Positions 26,773 through 35,803 of a DNA stretch of 64,000 nt are shown here, piece by piece. Where the stretch lies: positions 1 through 64,000 of the forward strand of contig JBHGBD010000013.1 in the NCBI GenBank assembly GCA_041946825.1. Direction: 5' to 3'. The position numbers and the translations under genes are program-made. Below the pieces are notes generated by a model that did not search any database, was not told the origin of the DNA, and saw nothing but the letters and a program-made list of their open reading frames with translations. Origin of the DNA: CAZTHM01 sp041946825 (GTDB lineage: Bacteria > Acidobacteriota > Terriglobia > UBA7540). The first letter of the stretch is position 1, and each line of letters begins with the position of its first letter.

Positions 26773-27057
26773 GGCGTAGTACCTCCTTTCTATAGGAAAC
26801 TCACGAATTTACTCTATGATTCCCCCCGCTGGGGGTGTCCAGTCGCTGAGTATAGCATTCCACGCGGCAAGGACAAAATTTCTGACGTGTCACTCCCACC
26901 TGTTGCCGGCCACAGGGCTCTCCTGACCGGGCCGAGGGCGGTATGCCACAGCCTGTTCACAAACGCCCCCGTGAAGAGTACACTCACAGGTCAAATCGCG
27001 CGTCCGACGCTCTATTTCCACTCGAAAACTCGGATGCGATCGAGAAGGAGATTGGAC

Positions 27058-28215
27058 ATGCCGGAAGCCGCGGCGACCGCCGCCCTGAATCAGACCAAAT
27101 CGACCAGCGCGGCAGCGCCGCCCGCCGGTCCTTCGCAACGCGTGATGTCGGTGGACGCGCTGCGTGGCTTCGACATGTTCTGGATCGCCGGCGGGCAGCA
27201 GTTTGTCATCGAATTGCTCAAACTTTTTTCCAACCCGCTTCCGCCATGGTTGGACCGCCAGTTCGATCACGTCGAGTGGGAAGGATTTGTCGGCTGGGAC
27301 CTGATCATGCCGCTGTTTCTCTTTATCGTGGGCGTGGCCATGCCGTTCTCGATCGGCAAGCGCCTGGCTCGTGGCGACAGCCGCGGCAGTATCTATAAGA
27401 AGATGATCTATCGCGTGGTCATGCTTTGGATCCTGGGCATGGTGGCGCAGGGACATCTGCTGCTTTTCGATTCGAACAATCTCCAGTTTTACAGCAACAC
27501 CCTCCAAGCCATCGCGGCGGGTTACCTGATCGCGACGATAGCCTTGGTCGAGTTGCCGATCAAATGGCAGGGGGCGCTGGCGGGCGCGCTGCTTTTGGCT
27601 TTCTGGGCGTTGATGGAACTCGTGCCGGTTCCCGGCCACGGTGCCGGCGTCCTCACGCCCGATGGCAACCTCGCGATGTATATCGACAAGGCCCTGCTCG
27701 GCAGATTTCAGGACGGAACAACTTACACCTGGATCCTCAGCAGTCTGGGCTTCGGCGCGACGGTGCTGATGGGAGTTCTCTCCGGTCATCTGCTGAAATC
27801 CACGCTCCCCCAAAAGCGGAAGGCGGCGGTGCTCGCGGGCGCGGGACTCGCCTGCCTCGCGGTCGGCTGGGTGTGGAGCTTCGCTTTCCCGATCATCAAG
27901 CACATCTGGACCAGCTCGATGGTGCTTTGGTCGGGCGGCTGGTGCCTGTTGCTGCTGGCGTTCTTCTACTATGTCATCGATGTCCTCGGCTACCGGCGCT
28001 GGGCGTTCTTCTTCACCGTGATTGGCATGAACGCCATTGTTGCTTACATGGCTCCGGACATCATCCCGTTCTCAACCATCAGCAAAACGCTTTTCGCCGG
28101 CCTGGCGAGCCATCTCGGGATGTTCGGGCCAGTGCTGGTGGCCTTTGGAACGCTCGGTGTTCTGTGGATAATCCTCTACTACCTGTACCGCAACCGAACG
28201 TTTGTGAGGATTTAG
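27058..28215 (+). CDS. Heparan-alpha-glucosaminide N-acetyltransferase-like membrane protein
   Basis: The 385-residue protein starts with a Ser/Ala/Pro-rich stretch, then RVMSVDALRGFDMFWI, the signature start of this acyltransferase-3-like family (HGSNAT/NagX, DUF5009). Around ten membrane helices follow, with WDLIMPLFLFIVGVAMPFSI and a C-terminal VIGMNAIVAY. Members transfer acetyl groups across the membrane to sugar residues (family knowledge); the substrate here is unknown. The ATG at 27058 is preceded by GAGAAGGAG; an upstream in-frame extension has no support. A Tat-exported oxidoreductase gene follows 53 bases later. Confidence 0.85.
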   Translation: MPEAAATAALNQTKSTSAAAPPAGPSQRVMSVDALRGFDMFWIAGGQQFVIELLKLFSNPLPPWLDRQFDHVEWEGFVGWDLIMPLFLFIVGVAMPFSIGKRLARGDSRGSIYKKMIYRVVMLWILGMVAQGHLLLFDSNNLQFYSNTLQAIAAGYLIATIALVELPIKWQGALAGALLLAFWALMELVPVPGHGAGVLTPDGNLAMYIDKALLGRFQDGTTYTWILSSLGFGATVLMGVLSGHLLKSTLPQKRKAAVLAGAGLACLAVGWVWSFAFPIIKHIWTSSMVLWSGGWCLLLLAFFYYVIDVLGYRRWAFFFTVIGMNAIVAYMAPDIIPFSTISKTLFAGLASHLGMFGPVLVAFGTLGVLWIILYYLYRNRTFVRI

Positions 28216-28268
28216 CTTGTCGGACGAAACGAAACTCGCATTCATAAACCTGTTTATTGGAGGAGGAT

Positions 28269-29819
28269 ATGAGAGGGAAAATTGATTCTTCCGGAATGGT
28301 GACCAAGGGGATTTCACGTCGCAAGTTTCTGGGCCGGGCCGCGACGACGGTGGCCGGCCTGACGATTGTTCCGAGGCACGTGCTGGGAGGCGCGGGATAC
28401 GTTCCTCCCAGCGACAAGGTCAATACCGCATTCATCGGCGTGGGCGCGCAGGGGTTGCGCGTCATGCTCGATTTCCTGAAGGAGCCCGACGTGCAAGGAG
28501 TCGCCGTCTGCGATCCCTGCAAGAGCGCCGACGATTATCCCCAGTGGGGCGAGCACGAGTTCCGCGATTCCGTGCGTGAACTCCTCGGTGTGAGCACGGG
28601 CTGGGACTGGCTGAGCCCCGAAACCCCCGTGCAATTAACGCACTCGATGCGCACCACCGGCGGCCTGGCGGGGCGCGAGCCGTGCCAGAAAATCGTGGAC
28701 GGTTACAACGGCGTCAAGAAACGCTCGGGAGGATCGCGCGGCTGCGCGGCCTACAGCGATTTTCGCGAGCTGCTCGACAAGGAGAAAGATCTTGACGCGG
28801 TCGTGGTCTGCACTTCGGACAACCTACACGCGGCGGTTTCCGCGGCGGCGATGAAGAAGGGCAAGCATGTCTTCTGCCAGAAACCTATGACCCAGACCAT
28901 CTACGAGGCGCGACGGATTGCCGAGATCGCGCGCGAGACCGGCGTGGCGACGCAGGTGGCCGTGATGAATCAGGCCTCAGAGGACACGCGCCGCCTCTGC
29001 GAGTGGGTTTGGGCGGGCGTCATCGGGCCGGTGCGCCACGTCATCAACTGGTCGAGCCGGCCGTTCTGGCCGCAGGGAATCGATCGCCCGAAGGAATCGC
29101 AGCCCGTCCCTGACGGTTTCGATTGGGATCTCTGGCTCGGCCCCGCGCCGGAGCGCCCGTTCAACCACGCTTATCTGCCCTTCGTCTGGCGCGGCTGGTA
29201 CGACTTCGGGTGCAGCTCGCTCGGCGACATGGGTTGCTACAGCTTCGACACGATTTTCCGCGTGCTGAAACTCGGCGCGCCGGAGAGCGTCGAAGCGAGT
29301 TCGACCGAGCGATTTGACGAGACCTACCCGCTCGCCACGATCATGCATCTCCATTTCCCCGCCCGCGGCGAGATGCCGCCCGTGACCTTGAGTTGGTACG
29401 ACGGCGGCTTGCTGCCTCCTATTCCCAAGGATTGGCCCAAAGGACGGAAGATGCACGGAGAAGAGAACGAAGGGCTGATTTTCGTTGGCGACAATGGGAG
29501 CATCCTGTGCCGCTTCCACGGCAGCCGGCCCACGCTGCTGCCGGAATCGCGGATGAAGGACTTCAAGGAGCCGGCGAAAACCCTGCCGCGCTCGCCGGGT
29601 CATTACCGCGAGTGGCTTGACGCCTGCAAAGGTGGGAAGGCCAAGCCCGGCGCCAACTTCGAGTTCTCCGGCGTGGTGACGGAAGCGCTGCTTTTGGGCA
29701 ACGTTGCCGTGCGCGCGGGCGAAACCCTCAAGTGGGACAGACAGAGCTTGAAGACAACCAACTCGACGGCGGCGGACAAATTCATCAGTCCCGAGCGGCG
29801 AAAAGGGTGGGAAATCTAA
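28269..29819 (+). CDS. Tat-exported Gfo/Idh/MocA family oxidoreductase
   Basis: The protein of about 516 residues starts MRGKIDSSGMV and carries a twin-arginine signal SRRKFLGRAATTVAGLTIV. A Rossmann domain follows (VNTAFIGVGAQGLRVM), then AVVVCTSDNLHAAVSAAAMKKGKHVFCQKPM with the EKP-type motif changed to QKP. The C-terminal substrate domain carries long insertions. Secreted members of this group act on sugars or inositols with a bound nicotinamide cofactor (family knowledge). The ATG at 28269 is chosen because GGAGGAGG lies just before it and would otherwise be translated. It sits directly downstream of the acyltransferase-like gene and is probably co-transcribed. Confidence 0.9.
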   Translation: MRGKIDSSGMVTKGISRRKFLGRAATTVAGLTIVPRHVLGGAGYVPPSDKVNTAFIGVGAQGLRVMLDFLKEPDVQGVAVCDPCKSADDYPQWGEHEFRDSVRELLGVSTGWDWLSPETPVQLTHSMRTTGGLAGREPCQKIVDGYNGVKKRSGGSRGCAAYSDFRELLDKEKDLDAVVVCTSDNLHAAVSAAAMKKGKHVFCQKPMTQTIYEARRIAEIARETGVATQVAVMNQASEDTRRLCEWVWAGVIGPVRHVINWSSRPFWPQGIDRPKESQPVPDGFDWDLWLGPAPERPFNHAYLPFVWRGWYDFGCSSLGDMGCYSFDTIFRVLKLGAPESVEASSTERFDETYPLATIMHLHFPARGEMPPVTLSWYDGGLLPPIPKDWPKGRKMHGEENEGLIFVGDNGSILCRFHGSRPTLLPESRMKDFKEPAKTLPRSPGHYREWLDACKGGKAKPGANFEFSGVVTEALLLGNVAVRAGETLKWDRQSLKTTNSTAADKFISPERRKGWEI

Positions 29820-29846
29820 ACTGATTTGCGCGATTGCGCGTCGCCC

Positions 29847-31274
29847 TCACTTGCTGGCGCGCGATTTGATGACGATCGGCGTGCCCGCGAAGCCGAAGCG
29901 CTCGCGGATGCGGTTCTCGAGAAAACGCTCGAAAGAGAAGTGGAGCTTCCCCGAGCGGCTGGTGAAGGCGACGAAAGTCGGCGGCGCAATTCCCGCTTGG
30001 GTCAGGTAATAAACCCGCTGGCGCTTGCCGTGCGGGCCGAGCGGCGCCGGCGCTCGCTCGAAATCAACCTCCTGCAAGAACCGGTTCATCTCAGCCGTGG
30101 CAATCCGCTTCCGGCGCGCCACCGCGACTTCCACGATGGCCGCAAGAAGTTTCCCCAGGCGCTGCTTTCTGAGCGCCGAGATGAAGACGATGGGCGCGTA
30201 ATCCAAATACTTCATTCGCCGGCGAATCAGCTCGGTAAAATCGCGCGTGATGGTCGGACCCTTCCCGATTGCGTCCCACTTGTTGACGACAATCACCACC
30301 GAGCGGTGACTCTCGTGGGCGTAGCCGCCGATGTGCGTGTCGAGCGCCGTCACTCCTTCCGCCGCGTCGAGTGTCAGCAGCGCCACGTCGGCACGCTCCA
30401 GGTGCTTGCGCGCCTGAATCACACTGAGTTTCTCCGCCAGCAGTTTGGTCTTTCCCTTGCGCCGGATCCCCGCCGTATCAATCAACCGGAAACGCCGCCC
30501 GTCCTGCTCGAACTCCGCGTCCACGGCGTCGCGCGTCGTGCCCGGCAGCGGGGTGACAATCGAGCGCTCTTTCGCGAGAAGGGAATTCAGCAGCGTCGAT
30601 TTGCCGACATTCGGCCGGCCGATGATGGCCACGCTGATGACGTGGGCAGTAGCGACGATGTCTCCGATCGCCGGAGTCCGACGGCCTCCATCGGAGTCCG
30701 GATATCGGACCTCATCGCCGCCTTCGGTTGCGGCAGGCGCCTCATCGCTTCGACGGTCAGAGACCGCCGCCACAACTGCAGGGAAGCCCGCCGTGATGTG
30801 GTCGAGCAGATCGTCCACGCCCAAGCCGTGCTCGGCGGAAATCGGGAAGAGGGCGCGGATTCCGAGGCGATGGAATTCGCTCGCCAGCGGCGAGTGCTGG
30901 GTCATGTCCACTTTATTGACGGCGAGTGAGAGGGGTTTACCCATCCGACGGAGCAGCGCCGCCAATTCTTCGTCGAGCGGAACGATGCCCTGGCGAGCAT
31001 CAACGACGAGGATCAGTTGCGCCGCTTCCTCGATGGCCACGTGCGCTTGGCGAACAATCTCAGAGGGAATCAGTTCCTTCTCGGCCGGAATCATTCCGCC
31101 GGTGTCCACAACTTCGAATTCTTTCCCCATCCACTCCGCCGGCGCGTAAAGCCGGTCGCGCGTCATGCCGGGTTCGTCCCCGACCAGCGCGCGGCGGCGG
31201 CCGCAGATACGGTTGAACAACGTCGATTTGCCGACGTTCGGCCGACCAAGAATGACGACGCGGGGGAGAGTCAT
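29847..31274 (-). CDS. der: Ribosome biogenesis GTPase Der (EngA)
   Basis: Der has two tandem G domains and assists 50S assembly (family knowledge). The 475-residue protein has G1 GRPNVGKSTLFN at residue 10 and a second GRPNVGKSTLLN in the middle, G3 DTGG and DTAG, G4 NKVD and NKWD, and a C-terminal KH-like domain. The linker between the G domains (about residues 165-205) is long and charged (DRRSDEAPAATEGGDEVRYP). The 5' end abuts the repeat at 31280. Confidence 0.96.
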   Translation of the reverse strand: MTLPRVVILGRPNVGKSTLFNRICGRRRALVGDEPGMTRDRLYAPAEWMGKEFEVVDTGGMIPAEKELIPSEIVRQAHVAIEEAAQLILVVDARQGIVPLDEELAALLRRMGKPLSLAVNKVDMTQHSPLASEFHRLGIRALFPISAEHGLGVDDLLDHITAGFPAVVAAVSDRRSDEAPAATEGGDEVRYPDSDGGRRTPAIGDIVATAHVISVAIIGRPNVGKSTLLNSLLAKERSIVTPLPGTTRDAVDAEFEQDGRRFRLIDTAGIRRKGKTKLLAEKLSVIQARKHLERADVALLTLDAAEGVTALDTHIGGYAHESHRSVVIVVNKWDAIGKGPTITRDFTELIRRRMKYLDYAPIVFISALRKQRLGKLLAAIVEVAVARRKRIATAEMNRFLQEVDFERAPAPLGPHGKRQRVYYLTQAGIAPPTFVAFTSRSGKLHFSFERFLENRIRERFGFAGTPIVIKSRASK

Positions 31275-31279
31275 GGGAG

Positions 31280-31398
31280 AATCAGAATTCAGAAGTCCGT
31301 ATTCAGAAGCCAGAATTCAGAAGCCAGAAGCAAGAATTCGGAATCCAGAATTCAGAATTGCGCTGCTTGCATTCTTGAATCTGGAATCGAGAATCGGA
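31280..31398. repeat. Iterated CAGAATTCAGAAG-word repeat upstream of der
   Basis: The block repeats CAGAATTCAGAAG and variants at least five times (31283-31358), then gives a partial reverse complement (GCATTCTTGAATCTGG, 31369-31384). It occupies much of the 304-base gap between the divergent der and dinG genes. I see no gene in the rest of the gap (31399-31578). The element starts six bases before the der start codon. Confidence 0.6.
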
Positions 31399-31578
31399 AA
31401 TGTTCACACCTGACCGCCGGCGCCACCAGCAACTGCCTATGATATCCTCTTCGATTGGAATTGCGGCACCGGCGGACTCCGGATATTTAAAGCTGACCGT
31501 CCAACTTAGTCTCCGCGCCAAGGATGTGTCAAGCCGATGCGAAGATTCGCAGTGCTGCCAAATCCAAAATCGTTTTAA

Positions 31579-33519
31579 ATGCCGACAACGAGCAAAAAGC
31601 CGATAGAGAAACCGCCCCTCGAGAAGACCTTCGGGCCGCATGGCTGGCTGGCGCGCAATCATCCTAACTACGAATATCGCAAGGGCCAGCTCGAGATGGC
31701 GGAGGCGGTCGAGTCGGCGCTCGAAAACCGCCAGCATCTGATTGTCGAGGCGGGCACGGGCACGGGAAAGACCCTGGCGTATCTTGTGCCGATCATCCGC
31801 AGCGGGCGTCGTGTCGTCGTTTCGACTGGGACGAAGAACCTTCAGGAGCAGGTTTTCTTCAAGGACTTGCCGTTTTTGAAAAAGCTGTTTCCCGAACTTC
31901 GCGCCACGCTGATGAAAGGCCGGCAGAACTATCTTTGCCGCCAGAAACTTTACGACATCGAAAAGCAGCCCGTTTTGAGCGGCATGGAAGAGGTCGAGCT
32001 GTACGCGCAGATTCGCGATTGGGAAAAGCAGACGCAAACCGGCGACCGCGCGGAACTGGAGGACCTGCCGGACACGAGCGAACTTTGGCATCGCATCGAC
32101 GCCCGGCGCGAGACCTGCACGGGCCAGAAGTGCGAGCAGTTCGAGCGCTGCTTCATCACCTGGATGCACCAGCGCGCCGCCGAGTCTGACATCCTGATCG
32201 TGAATCATCACCTGTTTTTCGCCGACCTGGCGCTGCGCCAAATGGAGTTCGGCGGCCTGCTGCCTGATTATTCGGCGATTGTCTTTGACGAGGCGCACGA
32301 TATCGAGGACGTAGCGACGATGTACTTTGGTCTCCAGGTTTCGAACTATCGGGTGGAGGAACTGGCGCGCGATACCGAGACCACACTGCGGGTGAAAGGT
32401 TTGAAGAGCGCCGAGATTCTCTCGGCGATGGCGAGCCTGCGCCGCCGCTCGGACGGTTTCTTTGATCTGTTTCCCACGCGCGAGGGCCGCACGAGTTTCG
32501 ACAATCGCCAGGAGTTCCTGCAAATGCATCGCGGGGAGTATTCCGCGCTGCTCAACGCCTTTGTACAACTGGAAACCGAACTCAGTCGTTTGAAAGAACG
32601 GCCCGAGGAGATCAACAACCTGGCGCGGCGCGCCGTGGAACTGCGCCAAGCGTTTGAGGTCGTGCTGGAGTCGAAAGAGCGCAACCTGGTTTTCTGGTGG
32701 GAACGGCGCGGGCGCGGCGTCTTCCTGGAAGCTTCCCCCATCGATGTCTCCACGCTCCTGCGCGAACGTTTGTTCGAAAAAGTGGAATCGGTGATCCTGA
32801 CTTCCGCAACGCTCGCGGTCGCCGGAACTTTCGATTTTCTGAAGCGACGCCTGGGAGTGCAGAACGCCAAGGAAAGGATCCTCGACTCGCACTTCGACTA
32901 TGGGCGGCAGGCGCTGCTTTACACGCCGCTGCATCTGCCCGACCCGCGCTCGCCGGATTTTGGCCGTTTGGCCGCGGAGGAAGTCGCGCAGATCCTCAAG
33001 GCCACGCGCGGCCGCGCCTTCGTGCTCTTCACCTCGCACCAGCAGATGCGCGACGTCTATGACCACGTGCGGCGCCGCGTTCGCTACCCCATGTTGTTGC
33101 AGGGCACCGCGCCACGCACCGCGCTGCTCGATCGCTTTCGCTCGACGCCGCATGCCGTGCTCTTTGCCACGAGTTCGTTCTGGCAAGGCGTGGATGTCCA
33201 GGGACAGCAGTTGAGCGCGGTGATTATCGACCGCCTGCCGTTCGCCGTCCCCTCCGACCCCGTGGTGGCGGCGCGCATCCGCATGATCAACGAAGACGGA
33301 GGGAACGCCTTCACCGAATACCAGACGCCGGAAGCCGTCATCGCGCTCAAGCAAGGTTTTGGACGCTTGATTCGCAGCGAGGACGACCGCGGCGTGCTCG
33401 TGATCCTCGACCACCGCATGGTTCGCAAACCTTACGGTCGGGTCTTCTTCGAGAGTCTGCCGCATTACCGTAAAACCGACAAGCTGGAAGAAGTCAGGGC
33501 ATTCATGCGAGAATGTTAA
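31579..33519 (+). CDS. dinG: DinG-family ATP-dependent DNA helicase
   Basis: An XPD-like superfamily 2 helicase, 646 residues. Visible motifs: Walker A EAGTGTGKTLAYLVP, DEAH box VFDEAHDIED, the motif VLFATSSFWQGVDV, and GFGRLIRSEDDRG near the end. Four cysteines in NYLCRQKL, ETCTGQKCEQFERC fit the Fe-S cluster of DinG/XPD enzymes (family knowledge). Such helicases resolve R-loops and damaged DNA. The ATG lacks a clear SD. A hairpin repeat separates it from queD. Confidence 0.93.
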   Translation: MPTTSKKPIEKPPLEKTFGPHGWLARNHPNYEYRKGQLEMAEAVESALENRQHLIVEAGTGTGKTLAYLVPIIRSGRRVVVSTGTKNLQEQVFFKDLPFLKKLFPELRATLMKGRQNYLCRQKLYDIEKQPVLSGMEEVELYAQIRDWEKQTQTGDRAELEDLPDTSELWHRIDARRETCTGQKCEQFERCFITWMHQRAAESDILIVNHHLFFADLALRQMEFGGLLPDYSAIVFDEAHDIEDVATMYFGLQVSNYRVEELARDTETTLRVKGLKSAEILSAMASLRRRSDGFFDLFPTREGRTSFDNRQEFLQMHRGEYSALLNAFVQLETELSRLKERPEEINNLARRAVELRQAFEVVLESKERNLVFWWERRGRGVFLEASPIDVSTLLRERLFEKVESVILTSATLAVAGTFDFLKRRLGVQNAKERILDSHFDYGRQALLYTPLHLPDPRSPDFGRLAAEEVAQILKATRGRAFVLFTSHQQMRDVYDHVRRRVRYPMLLQGTAPRTALLDRFRSTPHAVLFATSSFWQGVDVQGQQLSAVIIDRLPFAVPSDPVVAARIRMINEDGGNAFTEYQTPEAVIALKQGFGRLIRSEDDRGVLVILDHRMVRKPYGRVFFESLPHYRKTDKLEEVRAFMREC

Positions 33520-33529
33520 CGGCGGTTCT

Positions 33530-33606
33530 CAGTTACCAGTCGCCAGTAGTGAGTCGAAAAGTATAAAGTCCTAGGCCGCTCACTGGGAACTGGCTACTGG
33601 GAACTG
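33530..33606. repeat. Iterated CCAGT-word inverted repeat between dinG and queD
   Basis: The left arm (33530-33553) is complementary to the right arm (33579-33606) except for a four-base gap and two mismatches. Both are built of CAGTT, CCAGT and GCCAGT words. The loop is 25 bases. It begins 10 bases after the dinG stop, so it could act as a transcript end as well as a repeat. Confidence 0.65.
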
Positions 33607-33628
33607 ACAACTGAAAAGGGATTTTTGA

Positions 33629-34012
33629 ATGTTCGAAATATCCGTTGATTATTCATTTGCTGCGGGACACGCGCTGCGCGGCTACAAGGGAAAATGCGAA
33701 AACGTGCACGGGCACAACTACAAAGTGCGCGTGACGGTGGGCGGAGAGCAACTTAATTCCATCGGACTGGTGATGGACTTCGTGGACCTGCGCGCGGCCA
33801 TCAAGGCCCTTGCCGAGCGGCTCGATCACCGCTTCATGAACGATATCCCGCCCTTCGACCAATTGAACCCTTCGGCGGAAAATCTGGCCAAATACTTCTA
33901 CGATGGATTGGAACCCACAACGCGTGACAACGGGGTCCACGTCCGTTCAGTCACGATCTGGGAGACCGACACGACATCTGCGACCTACCAGCCCTCCCCT
34001 GAACGCTTCTAG
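33629..34012 (+). CDS. queD: 6-carboxy-5,6,7,8-tetrahydropterin synthase QueD
   Basis: QueD converts dihydroneopterin triphosphate to carboxytetrahydropterin, the first committed step to preQ0 (family knowledge). The 127-residue protein has zinc ligands in FAAGHALRGYKGKCENVHGHNY (His15, His29, His31 and the catalytic Cys), then LDHRFMND and WETDTTSATY. Length is typical. It is followed, after a gap with one small opposite-strand gene, by queE and queC in pathway order. Confidence 0.95.
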   Translation: MFEISVDYSFAAGHALRGYKGKCENVHGHNYKVRVTVGGEQLNSIGLVMDFVDLRAAIKALAERLDHRFMNDIPPFDQLNPSAENLAKYFYDGLEPTTRDNGVHVRSVTIWETDTTSATYQPSPERF

Positions 34013-34454
34013 CCGAAGGGTGGAAAACTTGTACAGACTGTCATTTTATGGCCCGAGCGATCTGGTCAGGACGACGCCAATCCCGCCGGCATTACCCCCT
34101 GGTTAAACCCGCAAGTTAAGCTGCAACAGCAGGCCGCAATTCAACGCCAGCCTGAAGGGTCGGGCGACGGACATGTTGTCACGATTGGAAGTGTATGAGG
34201 GAGACGTCAATCTCAAACTGTGTGACAAGAAGCCCGAGCTTCCGCCCTTTTGGAGGCGCCAGGCACGAGATCATGTTTTCATGGACTAGAATCAGCCATC
34301 TTATTGGAAACAAACGATGGGACCCCAAGAATGGGGCCAAAACAAAGCAAAGGTTGGGGGGGGAATTAGGGCCATTTGGGATGGTTAGGAACGTTCTCGG
34401 AGTGTGGACGGTGACGGGGCCTTCGATCCTGAGCCTTAAATCCGAGGTGAGCGT
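34013..34454. other. Gene-free stretch downstream of queD
   Basis: No convincing coding frame, RNA gene or strong hairpin is visible in these 442 bases. Base composition is lower in G+C than in the flanking genes. The queD-queE interval is interrupted by this stretch and by a small minus-strand gene, which suggests an old insertion or deletion here (inference). Confidence 0.4.
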
Positions 34455-34700
34455 TCACCAGGTCCAGAAGGCAACAGCGGGATGCACGTCAGCGTGGTGG
34501 TGCTGGGAGCAGACGCCTTCCTTGCAGTAATACACGTCTTCACACCAACGGCAGCGCTTCAGATTCTCCTTATCACGGACAGTGCCGCATATCGCGCAGG
34601 CTTCCAGAAGGTCGGCTACCACATGACGGGAATAGGTTCGCCAATTGTCGATTACCTCGTGCTCTTCCCGAATTTTGGCCAAGTCATCATTAGTGAGCAT
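34455..34700 (-). CDS. Small cysteine/histidine-rich zinc-finger-like protein
   Basis: An 81-residue protein starting MLTNDDLAKIREEHEV at an ATG preceded by GGGAGGTG four bases away. The second half holds CAICG, CRWC, CKEGVC and HHHADVH, a ligand set that could hold two zinc ions and loosely resembles MYND-type fingers. I do not recognise the family. It is antisense to the queuosine genes and isolated. The good SD and metal-ligand spacing support a real gene. Confidence 0.55.
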   Translation of the reverse strand: MLTNDDLAKIREEHEVIDNWRTYSRHVVADLLEACAICGTVRDKENLKRCRWCEDVYYCKEGVCSQHHHADVHPAVAFWTW

Positions 34701-34992
34701 AGCCACCTCCCAACCCGCTCGCTCACCGATTTAGATGCACGGGAAGGGCCAAGGAGAGGGCGGACTTGATGAATGTTAGCTCAGTAGTGTAACCCTTTAC
34801 AATTCAGTTCATTACAGACTAAACCTGGAAATACTCATGAACCGCAAGTCGGTAAATCTGTCGGATTTGACCCATATCTATACGCCAATGGAAGCACTTT
34901 TCTGTATCAGTTGAGGAAAAAGTGAATCCCTTTTCACACGGGATGCGGTAATTCAGTTAAAATGGAACTTCATCAGAGCCCACGGCGCGGAT

Positions 34993-35631
34993 ATGGTTGT
35001 AACAGAGATATTTAAGTCAATTCAGGGCGAGTCCACGTTTGCCGGGCTTCCGTGTGTTTTTGTCCGGCTTAGCGGCTGTAACCTCCGATGCCATTGGTGC
35101 GACACAGCTTATGCCTTCCAGGGCGGGCACAAAATGTCTCCTGAGGCGGTTCTCCGGCGGGTCGAACAATTGGGGGGAAAGCTTGTTGAATTTACCGGAG
35201 GCGAACCGCTGCTGCAACAAGAGGTCGTGCCGCTTGCCACGCAACTCCTCGTGACTGGGAAGAAAGTCCTCATCGAAACCAGTGGGGAGCGATATGTTGG
35301 CGAGCTGCCCAAGCCGGTTATAAAGATCGTGGACGTAAAGTGCCCCGGAAGCGGCGAGAGCGAGGAGTTTTGCTTTGAGAACCTCGAGGTCTTGGACCGC
35401 AAAGACCAGATCAAGTTCGTTATCCTCGACGAGAACGACTATAACTACGCCAGGGGATTTGTTGAAGGACACAACCTGCGCAGCCGCGTCGATGAGGTAA
35501 TCTTCTCTCCTGTTTTCGGGCAACTCCCAGCGCGGGAACTCGCCGAATGGATTCTGCGCGACGGCCTGGAAGTGCGACTGGGACTTCAACTGCACAAGTT
35601 CATCTGGGAACCTAATGCGCGAGGGGTCTAA
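34993..35631 (+). CDS. queE: 7-carboxy-7-deazaguanine synthase QueE (radical SAM)
   Basis: QueE rearranges carboxytetrahydropterin to carboxydeazaguanine (family knowledge). The 212-residue protein starts MVVTEIFKSIQGESTFAG and carries the radical SAM motif CNLRCHWCDT, FTGGEPLLQ and the C-terminal block with RLGLQLHKFIW. Length is normal. It is followed by queC after a short repeat-rich gap. The 292 bases before it contain only weak promoter-like sequence. Confidence 0.96.
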   Translation: MVVTEIFKSIQGESTFAGLPCVFVRLSGCNLRCHWCDTAYAFQGGHKMSPEAVLRRVEQLGGKLVEFTGGEPLLQQEVVPLATQLLVTGKKVLIETSGERYVGELPKPVIKIVDVKCPGSGESEEFCFENLEVLDRKDQIKFVILDENDYNYARGFVEGHNLRSRVDEVIFSPVFGQLPARELAEWILRDGLEVRLGLQLHKFIWEPNARGV

Positions 35632-35689
35632 GCACAGGGCGCAGAAGGCAGAAGGCATCTGCCTTAGTGGGTAGGAATGTCGAAGCGAT

Positions 35690-35803
35690 TCCCGATTTTC
35701 GAATTGCGAGTTTTGAGTCTCGAGCTTTCCCGAAAGGCAATAGGATGACTGGCAATTCCCGGAACCCGGAAAACGAGTCCCGAGTCCCGAGTCGCGAACT
35801 CGC
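35690..35803. repeat. Iterated GAGTC/CGAGT-word repeat spanning the queC start
   Basis: GCGAGTT (35706-35712) has its exact complement AACTCGC at 35797-35803, and between them GAGTCCCGAGTCCCGAGTCGC-type words are iterated (35775-35797). The queC reading frame begins inside the element, so codons 2-18 or so of QueC are repeat-derived. Confidence 0.55.

Noticed and set aside
30660..30790. Linker of Der as an inserted repeat
   Set aside because: The charged linker is long, and its DNA has repeated GTCCGA/TCGGA words, but linker length varies widely in Der proteins and no clear inverted repeat pairs across it.
31280..31398. A possible CRISPR array in the GAATTC-rich repeats before der
   Set aside because: Repeat length and spacing are irregular, spacers are absent or only a few bases, and no cas gene is in the window.
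31303..33465. A 720-codon open frame on the minus strand opposite dinG
   Set aside because: It is a mirror frame of a high-G+C gene with full helicase motifs. Its own translation shows no domain pattern and begins and ends inside dinG and the repeat.
34900..34975. A preQ1 riboswitch before queE
   Set aside because: Short complementary words (ATCCC/GGGAT) occur, but I cannot build a stable fold or match a known class.
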